NCBI RefSeq assembly: GCF_026745355.1
Contig: NC_079209.1
Coordinates: forward strand, 24,802,394 to 24,866,393
DNA: 64,000 nucleotides
Direction of reading: 5' to 3'
DNA from: Beta vulgaris subsp. vulgaris
Lineage: Eukaryota > Streptophyta > Magnoliopsida > Caryophyllales > Amaranthaceae
Position 1 is the stretch's first letter. Each line of letters starts with the position of its first letter. Under the pieces are notes generated by a model. It did not search any database and was not told where the DNA came from. It saw nothing but the letters and a program-made list of their open reading frames with translations. Below, piece by piece: positions 44,226-56,355 of the stretch. Made by a program: the position numbers and the translations under genes.

Positions 44226-44388
44226 CTTTGATAAATTTACATATTCAGTAAAATTATGGACCTCATGAACAAGAATTCATAATGGATAGCTCAGTTAACT
44301 TCATGTTGGACTTGATTGCAAATTTAATTCAGATTAGTTCTACTTCAAGTCCATCAACCACAGGTTCAATCAATTAGGGATAAGATAT
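44226..44388 (-). promoter_or_regulatory. Short native interval upstream of the NLR
   Basis: Only 163 bp separate the NLR start codon from a copia LTR. No coiled-coil coding or clear TATA box is seen. If transcribed, the gene may rely on the LTR or on a promoter further upstream. Confidence 0.3.
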
Positions 44389-44718
44389 TGTTGAGTTATG
44401 AAAGTTTGTGATGTTAGCAAACTTATGATGATTATGTTACAAACTTTTGTACTTAGTTCCATCTCCTACGTAACAAAAAAAACAAGTCATGGAGATTATT
44501 GAAGGATCTCAGGAAGAGATTCCTAGTGAGAAAAGAATGCGAGAGAAGGAGGAGAAATAATTATTAAAGAAAATGAAATCTGATACAGCTGACTTATAAC
44601 TAACTTTTAACTAATTATCCTAATTAACTTTGCTAACAACTTTTCTAACCGAAATTACGAAGCGTGTAAGCCAAGCTATTAGTACTGAGCAGTGTGATCA
44701 TGATCATCATGATCACCA
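44389..44718 (-). repeat. Copia 3' LTR upstream of the NLR gene
   Basis: On the minus strand it starts TGGTGATCATGATG after a polypurine tract TTGAGGGGGGTAT (44719-44731) and ends CATAACTCAACA. The length is 330 bp. Its orientation equals that of the NLR, so U3 promoter activity would read towards it. No 5' LTR partner was found. Confidence 0.65.
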
Positions 44719-44731
44719 ATACCCCCCTCAA

Positions 44732-46790
44732 GCTTAGGGAGTGGATGATCAGAAGACATACCAAACTTGGACTTAAATTTAACATGATAAGGAGAAGGCA
44801 GTGCTTTAGTCCTTATATAAGCTACCTGTTCAGCAGTAGGGAGATAATGAATAGGGAGATAATGAAGCTCAATGGGACCATCTAGGACCTTCCCCTCTAG
44901 TAAAATGACTATATATCTCTACGTGCTTTGTTCTTTCATTGGAAGATAGGATTTTCCCTATATTAATGATACTTTGATTGTCAATTTAGCACAGTAGGCT
45001 GCAAATTAGTCAAACCTAACTCTTGAAGTAATCTGATAAACCACGTAGTTTTAGAGGTTATGGCTGCCTTTGCTCTATATTCAGCTTCACTAGAGCTTCT
45101 AGAGATGGTGGACTGCTTTTATGACTTCCAAAAGATTGGTGAATTTCTATTAGGAATATTATATATAGGAGTATAAAGGACTCCTCTTACTAGGTAACTA
45201 TCTGATCTAGAAGATATCTTATTCCTAGTACTTACTAGAGATGTTCTTTACATAATATTTTCCATAGATAATAACATATCCTAAAGATATTATCATATCT
45301 TTAGGATACCGTAATATTCCTAATAATTTCCCAACAAGAGAGCATAGCTAGTAACAAATCTCCTTGTAGTAAGACAAGAAGCCTAGTCGAGTCAAAATAT
45401 GTTTAGAGAGTGAGCTGAGTAGTTGCTTTGAGAAGAATGTCTTGTCCTTCAGTGTGAGAGATGTATCTTAGCCATGAGCAAGAGCATGGACATATGGCAA
45501 AATAGAATGATGCATGAACTAACTTAAAGTCTAGACAGCATAAGCAATATAAAGTCTTGTCCTATACTATGACAACAAAAAAAAACAACAACATCAATAA
45601 AGCCTTAGTCCCAAAAGAATTTATGGTCGGCTAACATGAATAATCATAGGAAATCGTCACTGTGATCAATGAAACAAGAAAAGAACGAGTAGCTAAAAAA
45701 AAAATTAAACAAGGAAGAGGGAGAAAGTGACATTAATCAAAGTAAAACAAGAAGAACTAATAAATTCAAATAAAAATAACATATGGGGTAAGAAAAGTAA
45801 TGAAAAGTTAAAAAGAAAAATGTAAAGACTGATAATAAAATATATATTTGTAAGTATCATATAGAAAAGAGCCAAGAAAAGATGGACAAAGAAAAAATTA
45901 AGCTTCCCAACAAAGCAGCTGTCTATTTCATGCTCATGATAAGGATCACCAACATCTCGTAAGGAGCTTTAGAGTGCTAGGGAGAGGATTTTTAACCATT
46001 TTAGAGACATCTCTCTTGTAATCTTGCAGGATTTCCCTTCTTTTGTGTCGTAATGATTCCACTAGAAAGGTCACTCACTTCTATGCTAAGGAAGAAGTTG
46101 GGTAAACCAAGATCCTTGATGTTAAAGGTGGAGTGCAAGTGTTGCTTGAAATGGGTGATGCCAGCCTCATTAGAACCAGTGACAACGATATCATCGACAT
46201 ACAATGCAGTAATCAATAAGATCGCCACGACTTTTAATGAACAAGGAACGATCATTCTTGGAGTGTATAAAGCCTAAAAGTTGCGATTCTTCAGTTTACC
46301 TTACAAACCACTGTCTCAAGCTTGTTTTAACCCGTATAATGATTTCTTCCACCTACATACTAGCTGATCATGGTTAAAGACTTAGAAAGGTCCTCTAGAG
46401 CTTTCATATAGAATTCTCCAGTAAGCTTTCCATGAAGGAAAGCATTATTGATGTCTAGATCTTGCAACTTTCTTCCAGTTGTGATGAGCAGCCACATACA
46501 GCAAACACCTCACCGTGGCCATTTTGACAACTGGAAAAAAGGTTTCCAAATAATTTATGCCATACTTTTGTGTAAAACCTTTGGCAACTAGCCTGACCTT
46601 TGTCCTCTCAACTGATCCATCAATGTTAAGCTTCACCTTGTAAGCTCATCACTTGCACCCAATAGCCTTCTTGGATTTTGGAAGAGACAAGAACTCCCAC
46701 GTTTTATTGGCAATTAAAGCATCTAACTCCATCGGCTTTGCTTCAGCTAACATGTTGTAAGGCTTCGATGTAGCTAGCAGGTTCATATAT
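44732..46790 (-). pseudogene. Decayed copia RT and RNase H
   Basis: Reading from 46790 down: ALIANKTWEF, the segment [34 protein letters not shown] (RT finger/palm), then LYVDDIVVTGSNE (catalytic YVDD) and DLGLPNFFLSIEVS. RNase H remnants lie at 45000-45110 (STISRSSSEAEYRA, WFIRLLQELG). The 3' end (YLPTAEQVAYIRTKALP) is near 44830. Stops and shifts are frequent. A short solo-LTR-like element sits inside it at 45148-45325. Confidence 0.83.
45143..45330. mobile_element. 178-bp solo-LTR-like element with perfect 14-bp inverted ends
   Basis: The body 45148-45325 begins tattaggaatatta and ends with its exact inverse. The exact 5-bp duplication atttc lies on both sides (45143-45147 and 45326-45330). 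The inner part holds a further hairpin (tcctaaagatat/atatctttagga, about 45282-45306). The 5-bp duplication and ends near T[AG]TTAGGAATATT fit a small copia solo LTR; a MITE is the alternative. Confidence 0.78.
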
Positions 46791-47120
46791 ATGAGAAGTG
46801 CAGTTAAGGAGGACTTTTTGAAGGTTTGGTTAATTGTCTAGGTGAAGGGTTAGGAATTATAAGTGAAATGTGGGTTGTCTATGCATCGAAGGTTGTGTTG
46901 GGGGGGGGGGGGTTGACGTAATTGGAGAGGAGGTAAAAAGTGTGGTTGTGTGTCTGAAGATGTGGGTATGTCAACTAAAGTATAGAGAAAGCTAAGGGTC
47001 CAGGATTGCTAAAATCTGCATCCATATCAAAAGGAGTGTTAACTTGCAAGAAAATGGAAGATTTTAACTTGTTTGAATGAGTATCATAATGAAATGGCAA
47101 GTGCTCCTCACAAAAATGTA
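46791..47120. other. Spacer with a 13-base G run, nothing recognised
   Basis: A run of 13 G occupies 46900-46912. No coding or terminal repeat could be identified. Confidence 0.4.
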
Positions 47121-48130
47121 TGTCTCTAGAAATAATGCTCTTGGGTTTTGGGTCAATTGTCTCGGGTCAATTCGATTTTGGGTCAATTGTCTTCGGTGTA
47201 TATCAAATTTGAGGATGAAGTGAAAGCATTGATTTTGTTGTCTTCTTTACTCTTATCATGGGAAACTATGGTGACCACCATTAGAAACTCCTTCGGCAAA
47301 GAGAAGTTGAAGTATGATGATGTAAGGAACTTGATTTTGAGTGAGAGCAGTCGAAGGAGAGAGTCTGGTGAATCAATGGGTGGTACTTATAGTAGTGAAA
47401 GTAGGGGGATAAGGAATCGACAAAAGGGAAATGCAAGTCATGGAAGATCGAAGTCTAGGGGACATGGTAAATCGAATGGGGGAGCTCATGTGGTGTTTAG
47501 GGTTGTGGTGATGAAGGGCATTTGAAGAGAGATTGTGCAAAGAGAGTGAATGGAAAAGGGAAGAATAAGGTTCAAGAAAGTGATGATGAATAAGATGCAT
47601 CAAACAACTTGATTCCGGAATACGATTCCGATGTTTTAGATGTTAAGCATGCATGATCCGGATGAGTTGTTTGGGTGTTCGGGATCATTTCTCACCATGC
47701 AAGGAGTTGTTTTGGAACTTCAAATCCGGAAAGCTTGGAGAAGTCTATCTTGCGGATGGCAAGGTAGTGCAAGTAATGGGGCAAGGTGATGTGAGTTTGA
47801 TATTCACTCATGGTGGCTTGTTGGAGTTGAAAGATGTCAAGTACATCTCAAGGTTGAAGAAAAGCTTAATATTAGTGACCCAACTTGCTACATCGGGTCA
47901 CAAGGTTGTGTTTGATGGTGGTTCTTGGAAGCTTGTCAAGGGCACTATGGTAATAGCTAGGGGAACAAGAAGTGGAACACTTTGCACCATTGGGAGCACA
48001 AGAAAGGGGCCTGGAATGGGGGTGGGAATTTCATGTAAGGTGTCGTTCGGTCAGAAACCTATCGATAGTGGGCCAAGAGATAAGAATCGTGGTGAAGCGG
48101 TATCCCGTTGGCAAATTGACCGGTAAACGC
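47121..48130 (+). pseudogene. Second copia: Gag tail, protease and pre-integrase fragment
   Basis: NSILGQLSSVYIKFEDEV, LLSWETMVTTIRNSFG and DVRNLILSESSRRRESGES are the copia Gag C-terminal half. A basic RSKSRGHGKS stretch leads to a knuckle remnant (GCGDEGHLKRDC in another frame, 47499-47534). After a stop the second ORF (47653-48126) has SPCKELFWNFKSGKLGEVYL and KDVKYISRLKKSLI of the protease/pre-integrase region. Integrase, RT and RNase H are absent, so the element has a large internal deletion. A short direct repeat (gggtcaattgtc) near 47152-47192 duplicates a few codons. Confidence 0.8.
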
Positions 48131-48784
48131 ACAAGGTGGAGGGCGGCACACAAGCATGTTGTGCTAGAAATCCTAAGTGGAGAAAAGGGTGTTTTATTCG
48201 GGTGGGAGCAAGGTGAGTTTGCTTTTAGAACAATGAGAAGCTTATTTGGCTTAGGTGGTAATTTGCTTTATTAAAGTTGGATGATACTTCAATGTGCTTC
48301 TTTGGTTGGAGAGGAAGTGGTTATCTTCCTTAGTTGTATAGGAAGGGATCTTCATTGGTTGTGCTTGTCTCTTGGGTGATCCGACCTCCGGGGTAGGAGG
48401 GTGTGTAGGTTCATGGAGTGATGGTGCAATGATTTGGAGGTGTTGAGAATCAAAGTCGGTGTAGACCTTGATATCTTTGTATTGGAGTTGATGCAAACTT
48501 CAATGTCTTTTCCTTGGTGTAGAGGAGATGAGTTTTATCATGGTGATGCTTAGTCTAGGTGGGATCATGGTGATAATGCTCGGGTTTCATCTAGGTGGGA
48601 GCATGACCATGATGGGTTTGATGTGATGTTGGATCGGAGTTGGTTGAAACCTTGTTGTTGTTGTTTTCCTTTGGTGAAAGGAAGTGGGATGGGTTATGGC
48701 CAATGTATGGAGAGATGATGGTGATGGTCATGGGTATTTATGGTAGGATGTTCTCTTGCTTAACCCGATCTCCAGGTGGGAGAT
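48131..48784 (+). other. Remaining internal sequence of the second copia, unassigned
   Basis: No Pol domain was recognised. The end is a polypurine tract (caggtgggagat, 48773-48784). Two short copies of tctaggtggga[tg]cat occur at 48552 and 48590. Confidence 0.45.
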
Positions 48785-49488
48785 TGTTGGGTTTAGCTGG
48801 AGATGGTGAAGCAAGGGCAAGCTCGAAGAAGACGAGCGAAGACGAGCCTTCTCCAAGCTCGGGCGGACAACTCAAGGTGGGCTCGGGCATGCAATTGAGC
48901 TCCTGGCAGGGAGCTTGGTCTTCGGCTTCCCTAGGCGGGCAAGCAGTGGGCCAGGGTGGGCCAGTGAGCTTGGGCGGGTTGTTTTGGCATCGGGGCGAGC
49001 CTTGCATGGCTGGTTGGTTCTACCTCGAAGGCAGAATGTTGCTTCCATATTGAGCCCGGGCGGGCGATTCTTTGGTCCCACCTAGGCAACCTATTCTGCA
49101 CGTATTTTGTACGATTTAAGTTTCAATATTGGCCGTTGAATTGCTTTTATTCTTTGTAGTATAAATACCCTATTTTTTCTGGTTTTAGAGAGGGTAACAC
49201 ACATATCTCAAAGTTCAAACTTGGAGCCTAATCTTTTCTAGGGTTTTAGGAGAGAGAGTGAGTTTGTGAGAGATTGTATGTTCACCATTGATTCTCCATT
49301 GATTCAATAGTGCAAGTTTGTGGGTTTTTCTCCCGAAACTCGGGTTTTTCACGTTAATTTTGGTGTGTTCTTTCTTATTTTTTTTCCTCTTTGTACTACT
49401 TGGTTCTTATTTCAATTTCATGTTTCTTCTTGGTTATTGTTGATTATTGCACAAACTAGTTAGCACTACTTGTTTCTCAATTTCAACA
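48785..49488 (+). repeat. 3' LTR of the second copia
   Basis: It starts TGTTGGGTTTAGC right after the polypurine tract and ends TTTCAACA, 704 bp. Its first 300 bp are unusually GC-rich (repeated gctcgggcggg and related words at 48850-49070). A TATA-like tataaatac (49160-49168) lies between this part and the AT-rich U5. No 5' LTR copy lies in the window. Confidence 0.75.
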
Positions 49489-49684
49489 GAACATCAGTTC
49501 AAATGAAGTAGAGAGAAAACACATAGTAGTTGTCATTTCTACAATTTATTAACTAGAGAAGAGGTGATTTAAATCACCATTTAAGTTGCTTGTATGTTGT
49601 TTTTGTTGTCTCTTGAGGTGAAGTTCGTAACCTAAACTATATAAATGTGAATTTATATTGCTTAACCTTCAAAGTACAATGACA

Positions 49685-50919
49685 AGGCACTAGGGAAAAA
49701 AAAGGAAGGGCTGCGCTTTTCCTAAAAGCACAGCCCTACTAGTGAAGGGCTGCGCTTTTCCTAAAAGCACTTCTGCTATGTAGGGTTGCGCTTTTGAAGA
49801 AAAGCGCAGCCCTTCTTAAAAAAAATTTTGAAATAAAAAATTCGCGGGCTTCAAATATTAAGCACGCTTCGTCAAATATATTATCCCTCATTCTCTCTCC
49901 TCTCTCACGTCCCTCCTCCCTTTTCCTCCTACTCTCACGTCCCTCCTCCCTTTCCTCCTTCTCCCTCATCCTCTCTTCTCTCTCAAAAACTCCCAGAAAT
50001 GTTGCGACAAAAACCCTGAAATGATTTGCACTAATCATGCCGACAGAGTCCGATTGGCTATTGTGACATCTTTTCGGAAGCGGAACGGGCCAACGAGTCA
50101 AACTCACTGCTATGCTGTGATGTGTAGGCTTTTTAAGCCATCCGAGTTCGTTTAAGGCTCCAAATAGGCATTTTAAGTATTTCCGAATTTTTTTATTTCC
50201 TTAATTATGTATTAGGGTTTTGTTTTATGTATTTAAACATTATTAGGTTAATGATTGGAGGTAGTTCTTGTATTTTCAGATCTATAATTTCTTAATCTTT
50301 GTTTTGATTAATGTTCTTGTATTTTCAAATCTATAATTTCTTCTCTTCTGTATATTAGTTTTTGTTCCTTTTCGTTTCGTTCTTTTTTTGTTTTGGGTTT
50401 AGTTGCATTGTAGATATGTAATTTCTTCTCTTCTGTATATTTGGGTTTATTAGTTGCATTGTAGATCTATAATTTCTTCTCTTCTGGATTTGGATGGTTT
50501 CTTCTGTAATTTCTTCTCTTCTTTAAAGTTTAATGCAAATGTTAAAATTCAGAAAATGTGAGATTAATAGTAAAAAAATGTCGAAAAAAAAAACAAATTT
50601 TTTTTTTTTGGTGGGAAGGGCTGCGCTTTTTAGGTAAAAGTGCAGCCCTTCTAGCTTAGAAGGGATGCGCTTTTACCTAAAAAGCGCAGCCCTTCTAGCT
50701 TAGAAGGGATGCGCTTTTACCTAAAAAGCGTAGCCCTTCTAAGCTTGAAGGGCTGCGCTTTTACCTAAAAAGTGCAGCCCTTCCTTGTGAAGGGCTGCAC
50801 TTGTCTAGCGCAGCCCTACTTAAAAAGTTAAGGGCTGCTATTGAAAGGGTTGCTGTCAAAAAGCGCATCCCTACAGGCCTTTTTCAGCGCAGCCCTTCTT
50901 CATTTTTCCACTAGTGAGG
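49685..50919. mobile_element. Non-autonomous CACTA element with 3-bp duplication
   Basis: The body is 49688-50916. The left end is CACTAGGGAAAAAAAAGG and the inverted right end CACTAGTGGAAAAATG. The 3-bp copy agg flanks both sides (49685-49687, 50917-50919). The subterminal regions contain repeated palindromic units gaagggctgcgctttt and aaaagcgcagcccttc (49707-49815 and 50615-50900). The interior (49840-50600) is C/T-rich, then AT-rich with repeated atttcttctcttct. No transposase was seen. Confidence 0.9.
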
Positions 50920-51044
50920 GCATAGATACGATGTTATTATTACGGAGTTGTGACTTGTGGGTGTGCATAAAGTACAGGTGGTGGATCTATAATTGAAGGA
51001 ACTAGTGGTCGTACCATGTATCCTAAGGGGGAACTACTTGTGGC
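50920..51044. other. Short unassigned spacer
   Basis: Between the CACTA right flank and the first recognisable LINE codons. It may be degraded LINE. Confidence 0.3.
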
Positions 51045-53318
51045 CTTTGCCAGGGGACCCTCTCTTGCCTTACCTGTTCTTATTCTGTATGGATATCTTG
51101 TCACGTATGACAACACTGGCTACGGATATTGATTAATTCCAAGGTATTTGGATCGTCGAGCGCCTGCTATCTCGCATCTTTTCTTTGCCGATGAGTCCAT
51201 GTTCTTCTTTCAAGCGTCAGCACACTCTTCTCAAGCGATCTCAACGGTAATTAACAGATTCTGTACTATTTCAGGACAACTTCTAAATCTGCATGAATCA
51301 TTTGTCAAATTTAGTAAGAATATCCCAGAGGACCAACAACATGAGTGTAAAGTCATTCTAAAAGTGGCCGCTGCTACATCTCTTAGCACATACCTAGGGA
51401 CTCCAATCGACATTTAGGGCCCAAAAGTGCGTCTTTTTACTCCATTATTGAATACAATCTCTACGAAGCTTACATGATGGAACCACTCTAATATCTCTTA
51501 ACCGGCAAAAATTATCATCATCAACACTATCCTCGTGGGGGTCATCACCCACCAGCTTTTTGTTTTCAAGATTCCTGAATGCCACTGTTATCGATAAAAT
51601 CGAGAGCCTAATGACAATGTTCCTATGGAGAGATCATCAAGGTAAAGGAATTCACTGGGAAAAAAAAGGCATTAGTGCAATCCCCGAAGCGCTATGGAGG
51701 CTTAGGCATTCGTAATGTGGGTGTCTTCAACAGCGCTTTGCTGATGAAAAAGGCCTAGCGTATAAAGAATAATCCCCACCTCCTGCTAACACGACTTTAT
51801 AATAGTGGTTGGTCCACAGAGCGAAAGAAGATTATCAACCCCCACCTTATCTCATGGGGGCGTAAAGGAATTTATGCAGCAGACCAGTTATTTGATCATT
51901 ATAGCAGCTGAAAAGTAGGGAATGGGATTAACATACAAGTCGTGAACCACAAGTGGATGTCAGGGAGTCCTCCACTTTTTCGTGACAATGTCCCCCTAAT
52001 TGAGGCCGGAAAATTAAAAGTTGCTCAACTTCTTCTCCTAGACCACCAGGGTTGGAATATGCGTACAATTCACCGTCTATTTGAACCTGCGAGTGCACGT
52101 CACATCAAAAGTATTGAACTCCCTTTCTCGTCGGCGATAAGTGACTTGCAATTTTGGTGTTTTACAAAATCAGGACAGTACTCTACCCAATCTGGGTACG
52201 ACGTCTTGCTCCATCAGCAAAATGAAATCTATAGCATGACATCTCATTTTGATGCGGAATTTTTTCGAATATTGTAGAGATCGCACATCATGCCGAAATG
52301 GAAATTGTTCTTATGGAAACTGTGGCATAATGGATTAGCCACCTCAGATAACCTCTACAAGCGGGCTATTACCCAAAATAGCGAGTGTTCCATATGTTTA
52401 GCAGACACAGAAGACCTTCAGCATCTTTTTCATATGTGTCCTTTAGCTCACGAGACGTGGGAACAAAGTCAGCTACAACTAACTACAGGTTGGAATAACC
52501 GCTTGGATTTTAAAGATTGGCTTGGAAAATGGTTTCTACACTTCTTCAAAGCAGACAACCAACAAGGGGATAAATTGCCTACCTTTGTTGGCACTCTCTA
52601 GACTATCTGGAATTCAAGGAACAAACAGATTTTCAGACAACATCGACCGACAACTCAATCGATCGCAGTTCAACTCCAGGATAGCAGGCAACAACATACA
52701 ATGTTCCAACAACAATACCGCATCCCAAATACAGCAGTTCAGGAGCCACAGTTACCTTCGGGATTTCAAGTAGTAAGTTTTGGTACTTCCGCCTCTAGCA
52801 GCGACGTTGTAGCATAACAATCCAAGGGTCATGGGCAGCATTAAATAATATGAGCGGAATGGCATGGCTGGCTGAAGCAACTGATCACACCATCCAACAA
52901 CATTATGGCGGTTTTGGTTATGCTTCTTCACTCCTACAAACGCAAGCCATGACCTGTCCTAAAGCTATTCAATGGGCAGTTGAACATCAGCAGCCTCACA
53001 TTCGCATTCTCACAGACTCCCACGTTCTAGTCCAAATGTTAAAGACGGAAACAACATCAAATATTCACATCTACTGGACTACGTCAAGGATTCGGGAACT
53101 GGCGGCCCAGGTAACTTCATGTCGAGTGATAAAGGTCTCGAGTGATCAGGTAAGTTCAGCCAAGCAGCTAGCTTGTTAGTGCCGTTGCCACCAAATGGAC
53201 GCTGGATGAATCTTTTCCTGTATTGGTTTTCGTGTAGGTTGTTTTATTTATTTTTCCACGCTGGTTTGTTTCTTTTAGTCTATGTTTAATTTTTTATGCT
53301 ATATTGATGTCAAAAAAA
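51045..53318 (+). mobile_element. 5'-truncated, decayed LINE
   Basis: It contains RT from the motif ISPYLFLF-like region (51050-51100) onward, with SHLFFADESMFF (FADD changed to FADE), a thumb region with many stops, the zf-RVT segment (PKWKLFLWKLWHNGLA, C-x2-C at about 52390) and RNase H remnants (MAWLAEATDH, ILTDSH). It ends in an A-run at 53312-53318. The protein is close to the minus-strand LINE at 57394-59744, so they are copies of one family in opposite orientation. Confidence 0.85.
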
Positions 53319-53365
53319 GGAAGGGGGGAGGGGGAACTACTATAGAATTTAGAAATAGGTTCTTA

Positions 53366-54048
53366 GCTTGCAATAGTGATGGCCACTGGTGCGGGCTGGG
53401 CGGGCCGGACCGTGGGCCGAAGCGGGCTGGGCTGAGATTTCATGGCCTAGGATCGGACCGTGAAATTCATGGGTTGGGTGGGCTGGTTCGCGGGCTGAAA
53501 AGTCTTGGCCCACACCGGTCTGTTACCGGTTTTCACGGTTCGAGAAGCGGTTCTGTCGGTTCGTGGGTCTAGTGGGTTGGACAGGGCTAGCAAGCTGGCA
53601 TGAGATATTTTTTTTCAAAATTATTTAATCATTGAAATTATTCATTATTGTTATATAAAATCTTTAAAATGAATAAAAATATATACAATTATTAAAATTA
53701 ATGAATAATTTCATTATTTTAAAATTTGATTGAATTATAATATATGCAATTTGATTAAAATATATACAATTTGATTAAAATATACACAATTTGGTTCAAT
53801 AATAACTTGGACTGGGCTGGTCTGGTTCATGGTTGGGCTGGACCGGTTTCGTGGTCCGGGTTGGGCGGTTTTAGTAGCGGGCTCTAGTGGGCTAGGCTCA
53901 AGAAATCTGGCCCACGGCCCATCCACCAATTTCACGGTTCGAGCTGGGCTGGACCGGGCTTTTTGCAAGCCCGACCCACACGGCCCACGAGGTGGGCTAA
54001 GTTGATGGGTTGGATTGGCCCGCACTGTTGGCCATCTCTAGCTTGCAA
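53366..54048. mobile_element. GC-rich hAT MITE with exact 8-bp duplication
   Basis: The body is 53374-54040 with ends TAGTGATGGCCA and (inverted) TAGAGATGGCCA. The exact duplication gcttgcaa occupies 53366-53373 and 54041-54048. Both subterminal zones of about 200-250 bp are very GC-rich, with many ggctgg, gggccg and cacggcccac words. The middle is AT-only-like with repeats of atatacaatttgattaaa (53747-53785). It is non-coding; the long overlapping ORFs are compositional. Confidence 0.9.
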
Positions 54049-54331
54049 GAACCTTAATTTCGTTTTATGGGTTATTGACTAGTGCGTGAAGTTGAACAAT
54101 GAGGGGGTCTAGTTTACTATAGCATATGCCTACAGGAACACAAGCATGTTCAGTTAGATGAGTTTCTAAGGTACAAGCATGAGATCCTGAATCACGTTTC
54201 CTAGCTTTGTTTTCTTAGATCTACGTGTTTGAAATACGTCTGTATATTCTTTTTTGTGGAATTAATTACAGGTTCACTAAAATAAATCTAGTTCACATTT
54301 TTTAGTTTGTTTTATAAGAGAACGCCTACTT
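54049..54331. other. Spacer, nothing recognised
   Basis: AT-rich, no domains or repeats. Confidence 0.4.
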
Positions 54332-54535
54332 TTAAATTAAGGAAAAAGCTATATGCAGTCCTAAGGGTTGTATATAAGAAGTTAAAAATGGAAATAAGTT
54401 GCATTAATTGATCATTTATTGCATCGGTTGATGCAAAATTTTTTCATAAATTCACAACTTATTTCCATTTTAAATATTGTATTTATGTCTTATATGCAAC
54501 CCTAAGGGCTGCATATAGCATAACCCTTAAATTAA
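54332..54535. mobile_element. Mutator-type MITE, 186 bp
   Basis: The body is 54341-54526. Identical 9-bp flanks ttaaattaa (54332-54340, 54527-54535). The ends GG[AG]...GCTATATGCAG and [CT]CCTAAGGGTTG form inverted arms of about 40 bp. An inner inverted pair gaaataagttg/caacttatttc closes the hairpin. It has no coding capacity and is a family distinct from 2652-2930. Confidence 0.85.
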
Positions 54536-55893
54536 AATAAACAATGATAATATAAGCTCAATATTAAAAATAAGATTAGTTCAATAGTGACTACGCTAAT
54601 TTTTTTTTTCCAGTGACTAGTTTAATCCATTTAGTGACTAGGTCTAATTTTATAATTAAATTAGATCGCTTTTTTTTTAAAAAAAAATCACGTCTTTATC
54701 TTTCGGATTCAAAAACTTGAAAAGTAAAGGTGGAAAATAAATACTAATTTTGACCGCATCATACAATATCAATTTTTAAGTTTACTAATCAGTATAAATA
54801 TATCTTTGGATTAGTCTCAAAAATGTATTTTTAAAATATTAACTTTTTTATAAGTTTACTAATCGATAATTAAAGATATTAACAATTAAAGTAGTATAAT
54901 GGTATATGTGAAAGTTAACATGTTACATGAATTTAAAAATTGAGGAAGTTCAATCTCATGTATATCCTTCCTCTGTTTTATAAAAGATGAAACATACAGA
55001 AACTTGACAGTTTTTAAAAAAGGTAGATAGACGCTTAAAGATAGTCAGGAAAAAGCGTGCCCTTAATAAATGATAAAATGAGAATTTTTAATTCCAAGTC
55101 TAAAAGATATAGATGTGATTAACGACATTTTTTTTGCTTTCTTTTTAACCCCCATCACTTTTTGATTGTTCTAACTCATTTGTCATGATAATCTTAAGGT
55201 AAATTTGTCAAACACAATCTTTTAAAAGTTGAACTTTCAGAAAAAAAAAAACTTTTAAAGCATATTTTGGAAAAAGTCACAAAGTTAAATTTTTTTTTTT
55301 TGAAAGATGAAACCTATTTTCTTTTTCCGGTGTGATTTTTAAGATGCATAAGGATGATCCTTTTATCTTTCTTTAACCCATTGTTTCCATTAACTGTAGC
55401 ACAAAATAATGCTTTAAAAGTTTTTTTTTCAGAATTAAACTTTTCAAAAATAATTCGCAAAGTTTCCTAATGTTAGTGAAGAGGACAGTGATATTGATGC
55501 TAAAGCTAAAGAGGTGCACCAAAAAAACTGATTATAATATGCCATGTAATATTGTAATACATTGTCCAAATTTCAACAGGCAAACCCATATTTAGACGAC
55601 TCGCCAACAGTGGTGTGAATGAATTAGTTTCGATTTTTAATGAGTTTGTTGTATTATATTTGAAAAATGTTTGTGTAATTCTTAGGATTGTCAACTTGCC
55701 AATCCTATTAGACATATTAAAAATTAAAATATACTATTGATATGTATGTAATAAATGATGAGAAAAATGATATGAAAATAATATTTTAATGTACTTCTAA
55801 CCAATAAAAATTTAATAATAAGAGAGTTGACAACCTCTAGAGTTACTCAACCAATTTTGTTTAGGGAGTGAATGTCATAACATGATCTTTTGC

Positions 55894-55926
<33 letters not shown>

Positions 55927-56355
55927 GGTACCAAAAATGATCTATTTTGAGCTTTGAGGGACAAAAAGATAATGATCTATTCCCTCTGACCAACTGACCT
56001 TTTAGTTCTTATTAGTTACCCGTTTTAACTTCTAGCTAACACTATTTATATATATGACTTTGACTATTTCTTATGATTGTATATAGAGAAAAATATAGTC
56101 ACGTGATATTTTATTAGATTCGTCTTGATGTGTATTTTCCGAATACCAACTTATTTGTAATTTATACTTAATGATAATTAAAGATATTCGTGGTTTGACA
56201 AATGTGCCCCAAATAAATGGGTAAATTTTTCTTTTTGAGGAGCTTAAACGGGTAAACTAATAACAACCAAAGGGAGTAATAAGTTTTAAAACTATAATCA
56301 TGAGGGCCATTTATGGGGATGAATAGAATTTTATATTTCATAAATATTAGAAGTA
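54536..56355. other. AT-rich non-coding region with long poly-T
   Basis: No gene or complete element is recognised. A run of 28 T occurs at 55899-55926. Short words such as gaaactt and ttttaaaag recur without a clear boundary. Confidence 0.45.

Noticed and set aside
44694..44720. gatcatgatcatcatgatcac as a possible operator-like palindrome
   Set aside because: It is at the LTR terminus of a copia element and a regulatory role cannot be supported from one copy.
46899..46912. G13 run as a quadruplex
   Set aside because: A single G tract is not a four-tract motif; it may also be a sequencing or assembly length artefact.
49739..50107. Charged Arg/Glu-rich ORF on the minus strand
   Set aside because: It reads through C/T-rich and subterminal repeat sequence of the CACTA element; composition explains it.
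53282..54025. GC-rich ORFs that could suggest a gene
   Set aside because: They coincide with the subterminal regions of a hAT MITE with exact 8-bp duplications.
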